Positions 24,617 to 33,100 of a stretch of DNA of 64,000 bases are shown here, piece by piece (positions within the stretch are counted from its first letter, which is position 1; each line of letters starts with the position of its first letter). Source of the stretch: Colicola sp016286205 (GTDB taxonomy: Bacteria; Bacteroidota; Bacteroidia; Bacteroidales; Paludibacteraceae); the NCBI GenBank assembly GCA_016286205.1, contig JAEESF010000010.1, positions 1 through 64,000 on the forward strand, written 5' to 3'. The notes under the pieces were generated by a model. That model did not search any database. It was not told the DNA's origin and worked only from the letters and a program-made list of their open reading frames with translations. The position numbers and the translations under genes are program-made.

Positions 24617-27285
24617 TGAGTAAAAATTTGAACATAGCAAAGTGTACGGCATTGGGACTATTTTTCCTAATGTTTATGTCATGTTCCACTCAGAAAAACA
24701 CCTGGGGTACTCGTTCATTCCATCAAACTAAAGTCAAATACAATATTCTCTATAATGGCAATATCGCTTATGAGGAAGGTTTGAAAGCTATTCGTGATGC
24801 CAATACCGACGATTACAGTCAAGTGCTTTACCTATATCCGGTGAGCAATCATAAGGCAGCGGAAGCGAGTGTGGCTCAGATGGATAAGACTATCGAGAAA
24901 TGTCGTAAGTGTATCAAATTGCATTCCATCAAGGCCAAACCCAAACCAGATCCGAAACGCGCGAATGATCCGAAATACAAGCAATGGCTCAAGTCGGAGG
25001 AATTCAACAAAGAAATGCACTTGGCCTGGATGCGTTTGGGAGAAGCGGAGTTCCACAAAGGCGATTTTCTTGGCGCAGTAAGCACGATGAATTATGTCTA
25101 TCGCCATTATGAGAACGATGCAGATATTCAAGCACAATGCCAATTGTGGATAGCGCGTGCTTATGCAGAAATGGGTTGGCAGTATGAGGCAGAAGATATG
25201 CTCAATCGTGCACAGATAGACGCCTTGAGCAGAAAGCATGCCAGATTCTATTCTGCAGTAAAGGCAGATGTGCTGCTCAAGGGCAATCAGTATCACTCGG
25301 CATTGCCGTTCGTAAAGATAGCTATGCCTTACGAGAAACGCAAAATCTACCGTCCGCGTTTTGCATATGTGTTAGGGCAATTATACGAAAAAGAGGGAAA
25401 TAAATCCGAAGCGATATCAGCATACAAATATGTTATACGGCTTGCACCTCCTACAGAGATGGAGTTTAATGCGCGTATTCGTATAGCAGAACTGGGCGGG
25501 CGCAATTCTTTGAAGCAACTCAAGACGATGACTCGTCAATCTAAGTACAAAGATCGTCTTGATCAAATCTATGGTGCGATGGGTAATATCCATCTGCAGC
25601 AAGGCGACACAGCTAAAGCGCTAGAGATGTATGAAAAAGCCATTGCCGAGTCCACTCAAGCAGGAAAGGAAAAAGCTACGGTTCTAGTTCAGGCGGGCGA
25701 CATCTATTATCAGCAGCATAATTATGTAAAGGCGCAACCGTGCTATCGCGAAGCTGTCACTATTCTAACTGCTGAGCACCCAGATTTCGCACGCGTTCAA
25801 CTTCGCTCGGAGATGTTGGATGAACTGATATTGGCTTATCAGCAAGTCCAACTACAAGACTCGTTACAACGCCTAAGTAGGATGTCGGATGAAGAACAGC
25901 GACAAGTAGTTGAGCAGATTATTACCGAACTGATTGCCCAAGAGAAAATCGATTCGGTTCGTCAGGCACAAGCAGCTCGCGAAGCTGCTAGAGGCGATGA
26001 AGGGCCGCGTAGCGTAAACACTGCGAACATGCTGGGCAACCTGAATACGCAGAGGGGAGAGTGGTATTTCTATAATCTTCAATTGGTAAAACAGGGAGCG
26101 CAAGAATGGAGACGTGTGTGGGGAAACCGCATACTTGAGGATAACTGGCGCAGACAAAACAAACAAGTGACAGCATCCTATATCGATGATGGCTACGCAG
26201 AAGCGACAGATTCGCTAGTGATAGAGGGAGATTCTACTGTTGCATCACGCCAGGCACCTGAAACCGATAAGCATAAACCAGAGTATTACCTCCAGCAGAT
26301 TCCTCGTACGCCTGAGGCATTAGCAATGAGTGACAGCTTGTGGCGTGAGGCAATGGTAGCATTGTTCTATATCTATCGCGATAAGGTGCAAGACGAGCCT
26401 ATGGCAGAGGAAACCATGCGCTTACTTGAAGAACGCTTTGCGGGACATCCACAATTAGTCGATGTGTACTATTCTTGTTATCTGTACGCTTTACGTTACG
26501 ATCAGCAGGAGGAAGCGGCTGATTGGCGAGCTAAGATAATGAAATATTATCCAGAGTCTACTCAGGCACAGATTGTCGGTCAACCTGATTATTTTGATCG
26601 CCTGCGCCGAATGGCACAAGAGCAAGATTCGCTGTATGCGCAAACATACAATGCCTATGTTCGTGGGCAGTATAATGATGTTAAGTCCAATAAGCAGTAT
26701 GCCGAACGCGAATATCCGCTGAGCCCATTGATGCCTCGTTTCCTATTTCTCAATGCTGTTGCTGTGGCTCGTACCGAGGGACAAGATGCGTTTGTTGCTG
26801 AATTACAAGATGTAGTGGCGCGCTATCCGGAAACCCAGATGGGTGCAATGGCCAAAGATATGTTGGCGATGATGGGCCAAGGTATGGAAAGCCAAAAAGG
26901 TGGTAGTACGGGCAGTCTGGCTGATATGCGTGGTCAGGTGGATGATAACGCTACTGATTCAGTGGCTCAAGAGCAGACGTGGAGTGAAGATCGTAATCAG
27001 CCGAGCGTTGTGCTTCTCTGTCTGTCTAAAACGGACGAACAGGCTCTCAATGATTTGCTGTATGAAGTAGCAGTATTTAATTTCTCGCAATTCCTCATAC
27101 GTGATTTTGACTTGCAGAAGATGCCGGTTTTGGGAACAGGATCTGCGCTTCGTGTCAGTGGGTTCAAAGATATGGATGAAGCAGAGTGGTGGATTGATTT
27201 GCTCCAACAGAGCGAGGATATGAAGCCTGTTATTCAGAATATACAAATCAAAGCCGTCACAGAAGTGAACTTGCCGTTGCTATAG
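24616..27285 (+). CDS. porW: T9SS-associated TPR lipoprotein PorW/SprE
   Basis: This 889-residue lipoprotein has a lipobox ending FMSC with Cys23. Its N-terminal region (RSFHQTKVKYNILYNGNIAYEEGLKA) and the tetratricopeptide repeats at about residues 130-400 match PorW/SprE, a lipoprotein needed for type IX secretion and for gliding in gliding species. Middle and C-terminal parts carry more repeat helices and a low-complexity Gln/Gly segment (about 755-770). Its presence agrees with the sorting-like tails on the GH16, GH81 and giant proteins in this window. It is coupled to tsaB by a TAATG overlap and ends just before a terminator that serves the opposite-strand tRNA. Confidence 0.85.
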   Translation: MSKNLNIAKCTALGLFFLMFMSCSTQKNTWGTRSFHQTKVKYNILYNGNIAYEEGLKAIRDANTDDYSQVLYLYPVSNHKAAEASVAQMDKTIEKCRKCIKLHSIKAKPKPDPKRANDPKYKQWLKSEEFNKEMHLAWMRLGEAEFHKGDFLGAVSTMNYVYRHYENDADIQAQCQLWIARAYAEMGWQYEAEDMLNRAQIDALSRKHARFYSAVKADVLLKGNQYHSALPFVKIAMPYEKRKIYRPRFAYVLGQLYEKEGNKSEAISAYKYVIRLAPPTEMEFNARIRIAELGGRNSLKQLKTMTRQSKYKDRLDQIYGAMGNIHLQQGDTAKALEMYEKAIAESTQAGKEKATVLVQAGDIYYQQHNYVKAQPCYREAVTILTAEHPDFARVQLRSEMLDELILAYQQVQLQDSLQRLSRMSDEEQRQVVEQIITELIAQEKIDSVRQAQAAREAARGDEGPRSVNTANMLGNLNTQRGEWYFYNLQLVKQGAQEWRRVWGNRILEDNWRRQNKQVTASYIDDGYAEATDSLVIEGDSTVASRQAPETDKHKPEYYLQQIPRTPEALAMSDSLWREAMVALFYIYRDKVQDEPMAEETMRLLEERFAGHPQLVDVYYSCYLYALRYDQQEEAADWRAKIMKYYPESTQAQIVGQPDYFDRLRRMAQEQDSLYAQTYNAYVRGQYNDVKSNKQYAEREYPLSPLMPRFLFLNAVAVARTEGQDAFVAELQDVVARYPETQMGAMAKDMLAMMGQGMESQKGGSTGSLADMRGQVDDNATDSVAQEQTWSEDRNQPSVVLLCLSKTDEQALNDLLYEVAVFNFSQFLIRDFDLQKMPVLGTGSALRVSGFKDMDEAEWWIDLLQQSEDMKPVIQNIQIKAVTEVNLPLL

Positions 27286-27295
27286 GCGGAGATAT

Positions 27296-27323
27296 AAAAA
27301 ATGGACATCCACTAGATATCCAT
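27296..27323 (-). terminator. Intrinsic terminator of tRNA-Pro
   Basis: On the minus strand a 9-bp stem (ATGGATATC/GATGTCCAT, one G-T pair) with a 5-nt loop is followed by a TTTTT run at 27300-27296. It lies directly after the tRNA 3' end. Confidence 0.75.
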
Positions 27324-27327
27324 TTCG

Positions 27328-27401
27328 TCGGGGAGACGTGATTCGAACACGCGACCTCCGGTCCCCCAGACCGTTGCGCTACCGGGCTGCGCCACTCCCC
27401 G
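27328..27401 (-). tRNA. tRNA-Pro (anticodon GGG)
   Basis: The minus strand folds into a cloverleaf. It has acceptor CGGGGAG/CTCCCCG, a D-arm with GCGC stems and AGCCCGGTA loop, an anticodon loop CTGGGGG giving GGG, and a T-arm containing GTTCGAATC. The anticodon stem has one mismatch at its base. The 3' CCA is not encoded, so it depends on the CCA-adding enzyme, which is also in this window (59777-61198). Its own promoter and terminator flank it. Confidence 0.93.
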
Positions 27402-27424
27402 AGTGCTTTTTTCAAAAGCGGCTG

Positions 27425-27456
27425 CAAAAGTACTACATTTTTTTGATATACGCAAA
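27425..27456 (-). promoter_or_regulatory. Promoter of tRNA-Pro
   Basis: On the minus strand a -33 TTTG (27453-27456), a 20-bp spacer with ATATCAAAAAAA, and a -7 TACTTTTG (27425-27432). The tRNA 5' end is 23 bp downstream. Confidence 0.75.
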
Positions 27457-27461
27457 TTTTT

Positions 27462-28799
27462 ATGCAAAAAAAATTCTATATTGAGACATATGGCTGCCAA
27501 ATGAATGTGGCCGATAGCGAGGTGGTTGCTGCTATCATGCAGACCACCGATGCGCAGCTCACCGAGCGATGGGAAGAGGCGGATATTATTATCCTCAATA
27601 CTTGTTCTATTCGTGATAATGCAGAGCAACGTGTCTCTGCGCGTCTGCGTGAACTCAAAGCGTTAATATCGAAGAACCATTCTGGTAGCAGACCCATTAT
27701 CGGTGTTATTGGTTGTATGGCCGAGCGGATAGGCCAGGAACTCATAGATACTTACGATGTCGATTTCGTAGCGTGTCCTGATGCCTATCTCGATATCCCG
27801 AATCTTCTGGCACAGTGTGAGCAAGGCCATAAGGCGATGAATCTGCAACTAAGTACAACCGAGACTTATCGTCATATTATCCCTGCACGCATTGGGCGTT
27901 CCATCAGCGGATTCGTCAGCATTATGCGTGGTTGCAACAATTTCTGTTCCTATTGTGTTGTTCCCTATACTCGCGGACGCGAGCGTAGCCGTGATGTGGA
28001 GTCTATTCTCAATGAGGTACGCGACCTGCAAACTCGTGGTTATCGCGAGGTGACCCTTTTGGGGCAGAATGTCAATTCCTATCGTTTTGAGCGTGAGGAT
28101 GGCACGGTTGTTGATTTTGCGGATTTGTTAGAACTGGTGGCCAACGCGGTACCAGACATGCGTATCCGTTTTACCACAAGCCATCCAAAGGATATGTCCG
28201 ATAAGACACTCGAGACCATCAGCCGTCATAAAAACCTCTGTAAGTTTATTCATCTGGCTGTGCAGTCTGGTTCTAACCATATCCTCAAACTGATGAACCG
28301 CAAATACACCCGCGAATGGTATCTTGAACGTATTGCAGCCATTCGTCGCATCCTCCCCGACGCAGCCATAAGTACGGATATTTTCTGTGGATTCCACGAT
28401 GAGTCACTGGAGGATCATGCGCAAACGCTCAGCCTCATGCGTGAAGTGGGATTCGACTCTGCCTTTATGTTCAAATACTCAGAGCGACCGGGCACTTATG
28501 CGCAGAAACATCTGCCAGATAATATTCCTGAGGAGGAAAAAGTACGCCGCTTGAACGAGATTATTGCCTTGCAAAATCAGCTCTCTCTCGAGTCTAACCA
28601 GCGAGAGATAGGCAAGACGGTTGAGGTGCTGGTCGAAGGGTTCTCTAAGCGTAGTCATGATGATATGTATGGCCGCACAGACCAATACAAGACGGTTGTT
28701 TTTCCGAGAACGAATCAGAAGATAGGAGATTTGGTTCAGGTCGCTATTTTAGAGGCGTCAGCAGCTACTTTGAGGGGCAATATTGTTGAAAATGCGTAA
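27462..28799 (+). CDS. miaB: tRNA-2-methylthio-N6-dimethylallyladenosine synthase MiaB
   Basis: This 445-residue radical-SAM methylthiotransferase adds the 2-methylthio group to i6A37 in tRNAs reading UNN codons. The N-terminal domain opens IETYGCQMNVADSE. The three conserved cysteines for the auxiliary cluster are in YGCQMN, NTCS and GCMAE. The radical-SAM motif is GCNNFCSYCVVPYTRGRERSR, with CxxxCxxC at about residues 153-160. A TRAM domain closes the protein (about 380-445). No promoter was found in the 60 bp between the tRNA and this gene. Identity as MiaB rather than MtaB rests on the QMNxxDSE motif. Confidence 0.95.
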   Translation: MQKKFYIETYGCQMNVADSEVVAAIMQTTDAQLTERWEEADIIILNTCSIRDNAEQRVSARLRELKALISKNHSGSRPIIGVIGCMAERIGQELIDTYDVDFVACPDAYLDIPNLLAQCEQGHKAMNLQLSTTETYRHIIPARIGRSISGFVSIMRGCNNFCSYCVVPYTRGRERSRDVESILNEVRDLQTRGYREVTLLGQNVNSYRFEREDGTVVDFADLLELVANAVPDMRIRFTTSHPKDMSDKTLETISRHKNLCKFIHLAVQSGSNHILKLMNRKYTREWYLERIAAIRRILPDAAISTDIFCGFHDESLEDHAQTLSLMREVGFDSAFMFKYSERPGTYAQKHLPDNIPEEEKVRRLNEIIALQNQLSLESNQREIGKTVEVLVEGFSKRSHDDMYGRTDQYKTVVFPRTNQKIGDLVQVAILEASAATLRGNIVENA

Positions 28800-28824
28800 A
28801 AAAGTGCATTTTTTTGCTAAAATA

Positions 28825-28856
28825 TTTGCTCATATCAAATAAAAGCAGTACTTTTG
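28825..28856 (+). promoter_or_regulatory. Promoter of the leader/small ORF/greA unit
   Basis: A -33 TTTG at 28825-28828, a 20-bp spacer with ATATCAAAT, and a -7 TACTTTTG at 28849-28856. Transcription would start near 28862, giving a leader of about 150 nt before the small ORF. Confidence 0.75.
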
Positions 28857-28861
28857 CACCG

Positions 28862-29011
28862 AAAACAAATAAATTTTCATAGTTAAGGTTTAGGTTTAAT
28901 GGCAATAGGAGGCTGTGACAGTTTCCTATTGTTTTTAGACCGGAGGAGGTCCTTGTGACCTTGTTTTAGACCGAAAAAGCCAGGTTCTTCCCGAGAGGGT
29001 AGCTTTTTTTT
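28862..29011 (+). promoter_or_regulatory. Structured leader or small RNA with terminator-like end before the small ORF
   Basis: The transcript leader is rich in structure. It has a perfect 8-bp stem CAATAGGA/TCCTATTG (28903-28910 with 28924-28931). Alternative short stems GACC/GGTC and GGTC/GACC lie around 28938-28960, together with GGAGGAGG. A final stem AAAAAGC/GCTTTTT (28974-28980 with 29002-29008), with an inner CCC-GAGA-GGG hairpin, runs straight into eight T residues ending at 29011. The T-run touches the ATG of the small ORF. A 19-codon ORF (28899-28958) with CGG AGG AGG near its end lies inside. This could be an attenuator or a free small RNA; it was not recognised as a known family. 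Confidence 0.5.
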
Positions 29012-29140
29012 ATGAAAAACGAAAACAACATACCTACTCAACCATTGTCTCAATTGGACTCTATCGTTCCCGATTTGACAGACATGAACGAAGTTCGCAA
29101 GGCTGTTATTGCAGGCGAAATACTTAATCGTAAATATTAA
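29012..29140 (+). CDS. Small protein of 42 residues, function unknown
   Basis: The ATG at 29012 opens a 42-codon frame ending in TAA at 29138-29140, 11 bp before greA. The peptide is polar at the start (MKNENNIPTQPLSQLDSIVP) and ends in a likely helix (EVRKAVIAGEILNRKY). It has no signal or membrane segment. Support comes from its position between a promoter and greA, clean spacing and protein-like composition. I did not recognise the family. It follows immediately on the T-run of a terminator-like hairpin, so its expression may depend on read-through. Confidence 0.55.
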   Translation: MKNENNIPTQPLSQLDSIVPDLTDMNEVRKAVIAGEILNRKY

Positions 29141-29151
29141 ATACTTATTAT

Positions 29152-29622
29152 ATGGCAACAACGTACATGACCGAAGAAGGTCTAAAGAAATTGAAAGAGG
29201 AGCTCCAGTACTTGGAGACCGTAGAGCGCCCACGTGTGATTGCTTCTATTGCTGAGGCGCGCGACAAAGGCGACTTGAGTGAAAATGCTGAATATGATGC
29301 GGCTAAAGAGGCACAAGGTGCTTTGGAGAGCAAGATCGCGCAAATCAAACTGCAACTCACCGAAGTGCGTGTCTTGGATACCAACGATATCCAGACTGAT
29401 GAGGTGCAAATATTTAATAAGGTACGCGTGCGTGTACGCAATACAGGAAAGGAGAAAGTTTACCATCTCGTTACTGAGGGTGAGGCTAACTCTCTTGAGG
29501 GCAAAATCTCCATTACCACTCCTATTGCTCGTGGATTGATGGGCAAGAAGGTGGGTGACGTGGCTAAAGTACAGGTGCCTGCCGGACTCATGGAGTACGA
29601 AATTCTCGAGATTTTCATCTAA
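29152..29622 (+). CDS. greA: Transcription elongation factor GreA
   Basis: This 156-residue protein rescues backtracked RNA polymerase by stimulating transcript cleavage. It has the N-terminal coiled-coil (about residues 5-75) with the tip motif DLSENAEYDAAKE, in which the acidic pair acts in the polymerase secondary channel. A C-terminal FKBP-like domain includes GEANSLEGKISITTPIARGLMGKKVGD. Length is typical. It follows the 42-residue ORF by 11 bp and precedes the HIT gene by 18 bp, with a shared terminator after the latter. Confidence 0.96.
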   Translation: MATTYMTEEGLKKLKEELQYLETVERPRVIASIAEARDKGDLSENAEYDAAKEAQGALESKIAQIKLQLTEVRVLDTNDIQTDEVQIFNKVRVRVRNTGKEKVYHLVTEGEANSLEGKISITTPIARGLMGKKVGDVAKVQVPAGLMEYEILEIFI

Positions 29623-29640
29623 AATCTAAACATAGCAACG

Positions 29641-30048
29641 ATGACTATCTTTACACGTATTATCAAAGGCGAGATTCCTAGTTACAAAGTAGCAGAGGAT
29701 GACAAGAACTATGCGTTCCTCGACATCAACCCGATAGTCAAGGGCCACACATTGGTGGTACCTAAGTTAGCAGAACCAGAGGCAGACTATATCTTCGCTC
29801 TCACCGATGAGCAACTAAAGAGCCTGATGGTCTTTACCAAACGAGTGGCTAAAGGTATCAAGGCGGCTACGGGTTGCAAACGAGTAGGTGTAGCTGTCCT
29901 GGGTATGGAGGTTAATCATGTGCACGTGCATCTCGTTCCGATGAATTCGGAGAAAGATATGCTCTTTACCAATCCTAAACTCTCCCTGCCGGCAGATGAG
30001 ATGGCCTTCATCGCCAACTCTATCGCAGAGGCAATTGAGAAGAAGTAA
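29641..30048 (+). CDS. HIT family (histidine triad) nucleotide-binding protein
   Basis: This 135-residue cytoplasmic protein of the HinT group hydrolyses purine nucleoside phosphoramidates or related adducts. It opens with FTRIIKGEIPSYKVAEDD and carries the histidine triad HVHVHLVP at about residues 97-104, with NPIVKGHTLVVPK upstream. Length is normal. It lies 18 bp after greA and is followed by a strong intrinsic terminator, so it ends the greA unit. Its physiological substrate cannot be inferred. Confidence 0.93.
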   Translation: MTIFTRIIKGEIPSYKVAEDDKNYAFLDINPIVKGHTLVVPKLAEPEADYIFALTDEQLKSLMVFTKRVAKGIKAATGCKRVGVAVLGMEVNHVHVHLVPMNSEKDMLFTNPKLSLPADEMAFIANSIAEAIEKK

Positions 30049-30067
30049 ACTTCTTGCAATTCATAAC

Positions 30068-30095
30068 AAAAGCGTCCTTCGGGGCGCTTTTTTTG
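30068..30095 (+). terminator. Intrinsic terminator after the HIT gene
   Basis: The stem AAAGCG.CC/GG.CGCTTT with a TTCG tetraloop is followed by a run of T residues up to 30094. It lies 20 bp downstream of the HIT stop codon. Confidence 0.9.
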
Positions 30096-30103
30096 TGCCG
30101 TCT

Positions 30104-30135
30104 CTTGCGTATGTAAAAATTTATTTGTAATTTTG
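30104..30135 (+). promoter_or_regulatory. Promoter of the giant protein gene, with a dyad over the -7 box
   Basis: A -33 CTTG at 30104-30107, a 20-bp spacer and a -7 TAATTTTG at 30128-30135. The -7 box is one half of a perfect 8-bp inverted repeat AATTTTGC-GGC-GCAAAATT (30129-30147). Confidence 0.7.
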
Positions 30136-30184
30136 CGGCGCAAAATTGAATATAATTAATCTGTTTATAAACAAATTCAACTAT

Positions 30185-33100
30185 ATGTTACACAAAAACT
30201 CTTTTCTGAAGCCGCTGTTTCTGACGGCATTCTTTTTACTGGTATTTGTTTCTACATCACATGCTATTGGTAATGACTATTTGGAGAAATTCAATCACTA
30301 TAGCGTGATGAGTATGGGAAACGGAGTTCTACGATTCAATGTTCCTATCTGGGTGTGGGGAAATACAGCTCAGCGCGACTACTTTCTCAACTGTAGCCCT
30401 TCTGCAAATGACAGTCTGGATTCCTACATCTGGTATAGTTCTAATTCTAATGTTGCCCATCGCAATCAAGTTACTCGTGCGGTGTCTTTCTACGCTGACA
30501 GGTATGGCAAAAATTCTAAAAAAGGTGCTAACGGAGCAGGCCATATTCGTGTGCACGAAGGTAGTATCGTTGTGCGTAGCACCTACGATGGTGTGCCTCA
30601 GTCGGTGGCCGCTGGTAACTCATGGACCAATCTGGAATTGAAGCGTAAATCAGATGCAGGATGGGATCACATCACTTATATTGAGTTCGATTGGTATCCT
30701 CCTACCGGTCTTGAAAATGCTGATTTCTACGTGGGCATTTCGGCTGACGATTGGCAGAAACTAGACAGCACTCGTTACAATTCCTATCTATGGGAATGGC
30801 CCGACAAGTGCCATGGTAGCAATATGCCTCAGTCGCCGCAATTGATGCAGCCGTATTTCTATGCGGTGAATGCCGATGGGCCTGCCGGGCGTGGCAACGC
30901 AGCTATTCAGTACATGACCTATCAGGACCCTGTTAGTTATACCACTACTCTGCAGCCCAATTCGCAGACCATTACCGACCGTTCTGGTACACTCTACGTG
31001 AAGATGCTCGATACGGTCCGTCCTGATTTCTCGGCTACATTCAAAGTTAAGTTAGATGGTGATTTGACGCAGGATCTAACTACCAACCGCGTCAATATTC
31101 CTGCATATCATAAGCTGTACGATTTGGTCGCTACGGAGGTACTGGATGCAGAACATAGCGTGACGGGTGATGTGACATTGAGTTGGAATGTGCATACGCC
31201 TGAGGCTGAAGAAATACTACCCAATGATATCTGGGAAATCCAGCGTGCATTGAATAAAGATTTCACGGATGCGCAAACGGTACAACTGGTTTCTTACTCG
31301 GCTGATTCTACCAGTTATCATTATTCGGAGAATGTGGTGGATGTGCTTTCTAAAGATACCACCACATCGCATGAATCCTCGCTCACGTTGCATCAGGACG
31401 TAACGGCATATCTGAATGGTGATAAATCTGCGGAATACGAGGCTTCGTTTTCTTGCGATAAATTTTCCAGCCCAGGTAAAACCCTCTATTATCGTGTGCG
31501 CCGCGCTTCCTCCTCTGTATGGGGATGGGATCATGATTATGCCCTCACCACTTCGGTGGACAAGCAGGACTTCCTGGCTCCATTGGCAGACACGATGCCT
31601 AACTACTGGCTGGATGACGATTTCGAGAACAATCGTAAGGTACACTTCAATATCAAAATCAACAATGAGATAGTATCTCGTGAGCGTCCGTCGGAAGATG
31701 AATGTACATTCACCTGCAAGATGACGAAGACCTATCAGGATGTGCCACTCAACTTCCTCATTCATCATACAGGCAGTTTGCCAACGGGCATCAATTATGT
31801 GTTCTATTATCAGGATCCGAGAACCGGCGAATCAAAAACCGTCCCGGTTAATCCTTATTCCAACCAAGTTCACGCGGTGGTGCCGGGGGGCAGTGTAGTG
31901 AGACTAATGATTCAAGGCACCAGTTTAGTAGCTCCTACGACTACCAGTTTGGGCGAAATAACAATGCCTGTTCGCGGAGTGATATATTTCACGAATACCG
32001 CCAGCATGAAACATGTAGTGAATGTATTATATAATCAGGATGAAGAAAATACTGCTTGGCTCGATTCTTTGGATGCGGCTAACCATCTGAACAAAGATAG
32101 TATTCGCCATGCGATGTACGAGCAGTTCTGTGCGCAACTGGACAGCAACGGTACTGTTCGCTGCAATTGGGATAAGAATGCAATGATTTATCTCCAGCGT
32201 ATCTTTGTTGAGACAGGGGATACTATCGAGCTACTTGTGCCTCGTGATAGTATCATTCGCCAGGCAGATGGTTCGTGGGCTGCCCATATGGTCGATGTGG
32301 CAGCGCATTCGTGTGTCCACTACCGCTATGCCGTACGATTGGATCAAACCAATTCTCTGCGCAAAGTGCATGACCAACGTCAGTTGCTACCGAAACCTAT
32401 CTACGGAGAGGATCTTTACACCAACACATCGGCTAAGGTGAAACGCTTCGATGCTACGCAAGGTACCGACAAGTATGGTGTCCTGCTGACATGGGATCCG
32501 ACGGAGGGTAGTGTGGACGAGTATCGTATCTCTCGCCGCGACAAAGGTAGCACGGCTGATTTCGATTCTATCACCACAACGGTCATGACCAACTATCGTG
32601 ATAGCAATACCATTCCTGACAAGGAGTATGAATATAAACTCCAAATCTACTACACCTGCAACGATACTACCACTATTCACGAGGCAACTACAACCGGTCG
32701 TCGTTCTCCTTATGGAAGTATTGCAGGTCAGGTTCATTATGAGGATGGCACAGGTTGTCCTGGTGTCACGATGACTGTGCAGAGCATCGTGGGTACCGAT
32801 ACGACGGAGGTCCATACATTGACCGATCAACAAGGCGCATACTTGTTCGATAGCTTGCGCTATGGCGATGGAACCGACTACACCATCTTCCCAACATCAC
32901 AGACCGCTACGTTTACTTACAACAACCACTCTCCAGGTACTGCCACTATCCAATTGTCCATGGAGAATCCCGTGGCGGAGAGAATCGATTTTGATAACAT
33001 CTCTTCGGTGCGCTTTACGGGACGAGTGCTTTACAAGAACTCCAGTATCCCTGTTCGCGATGCTTCCATCTTAGTCAATGGTATTCCTGCGCGCAATGCC

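Noticed and set aside
30146..30184. TTG start for the giant protein
   Set aside because: It sits on the -7 dyad, within a few bases of the predicted transcription start; the ATG at 30185 gives a standard signal peptide.
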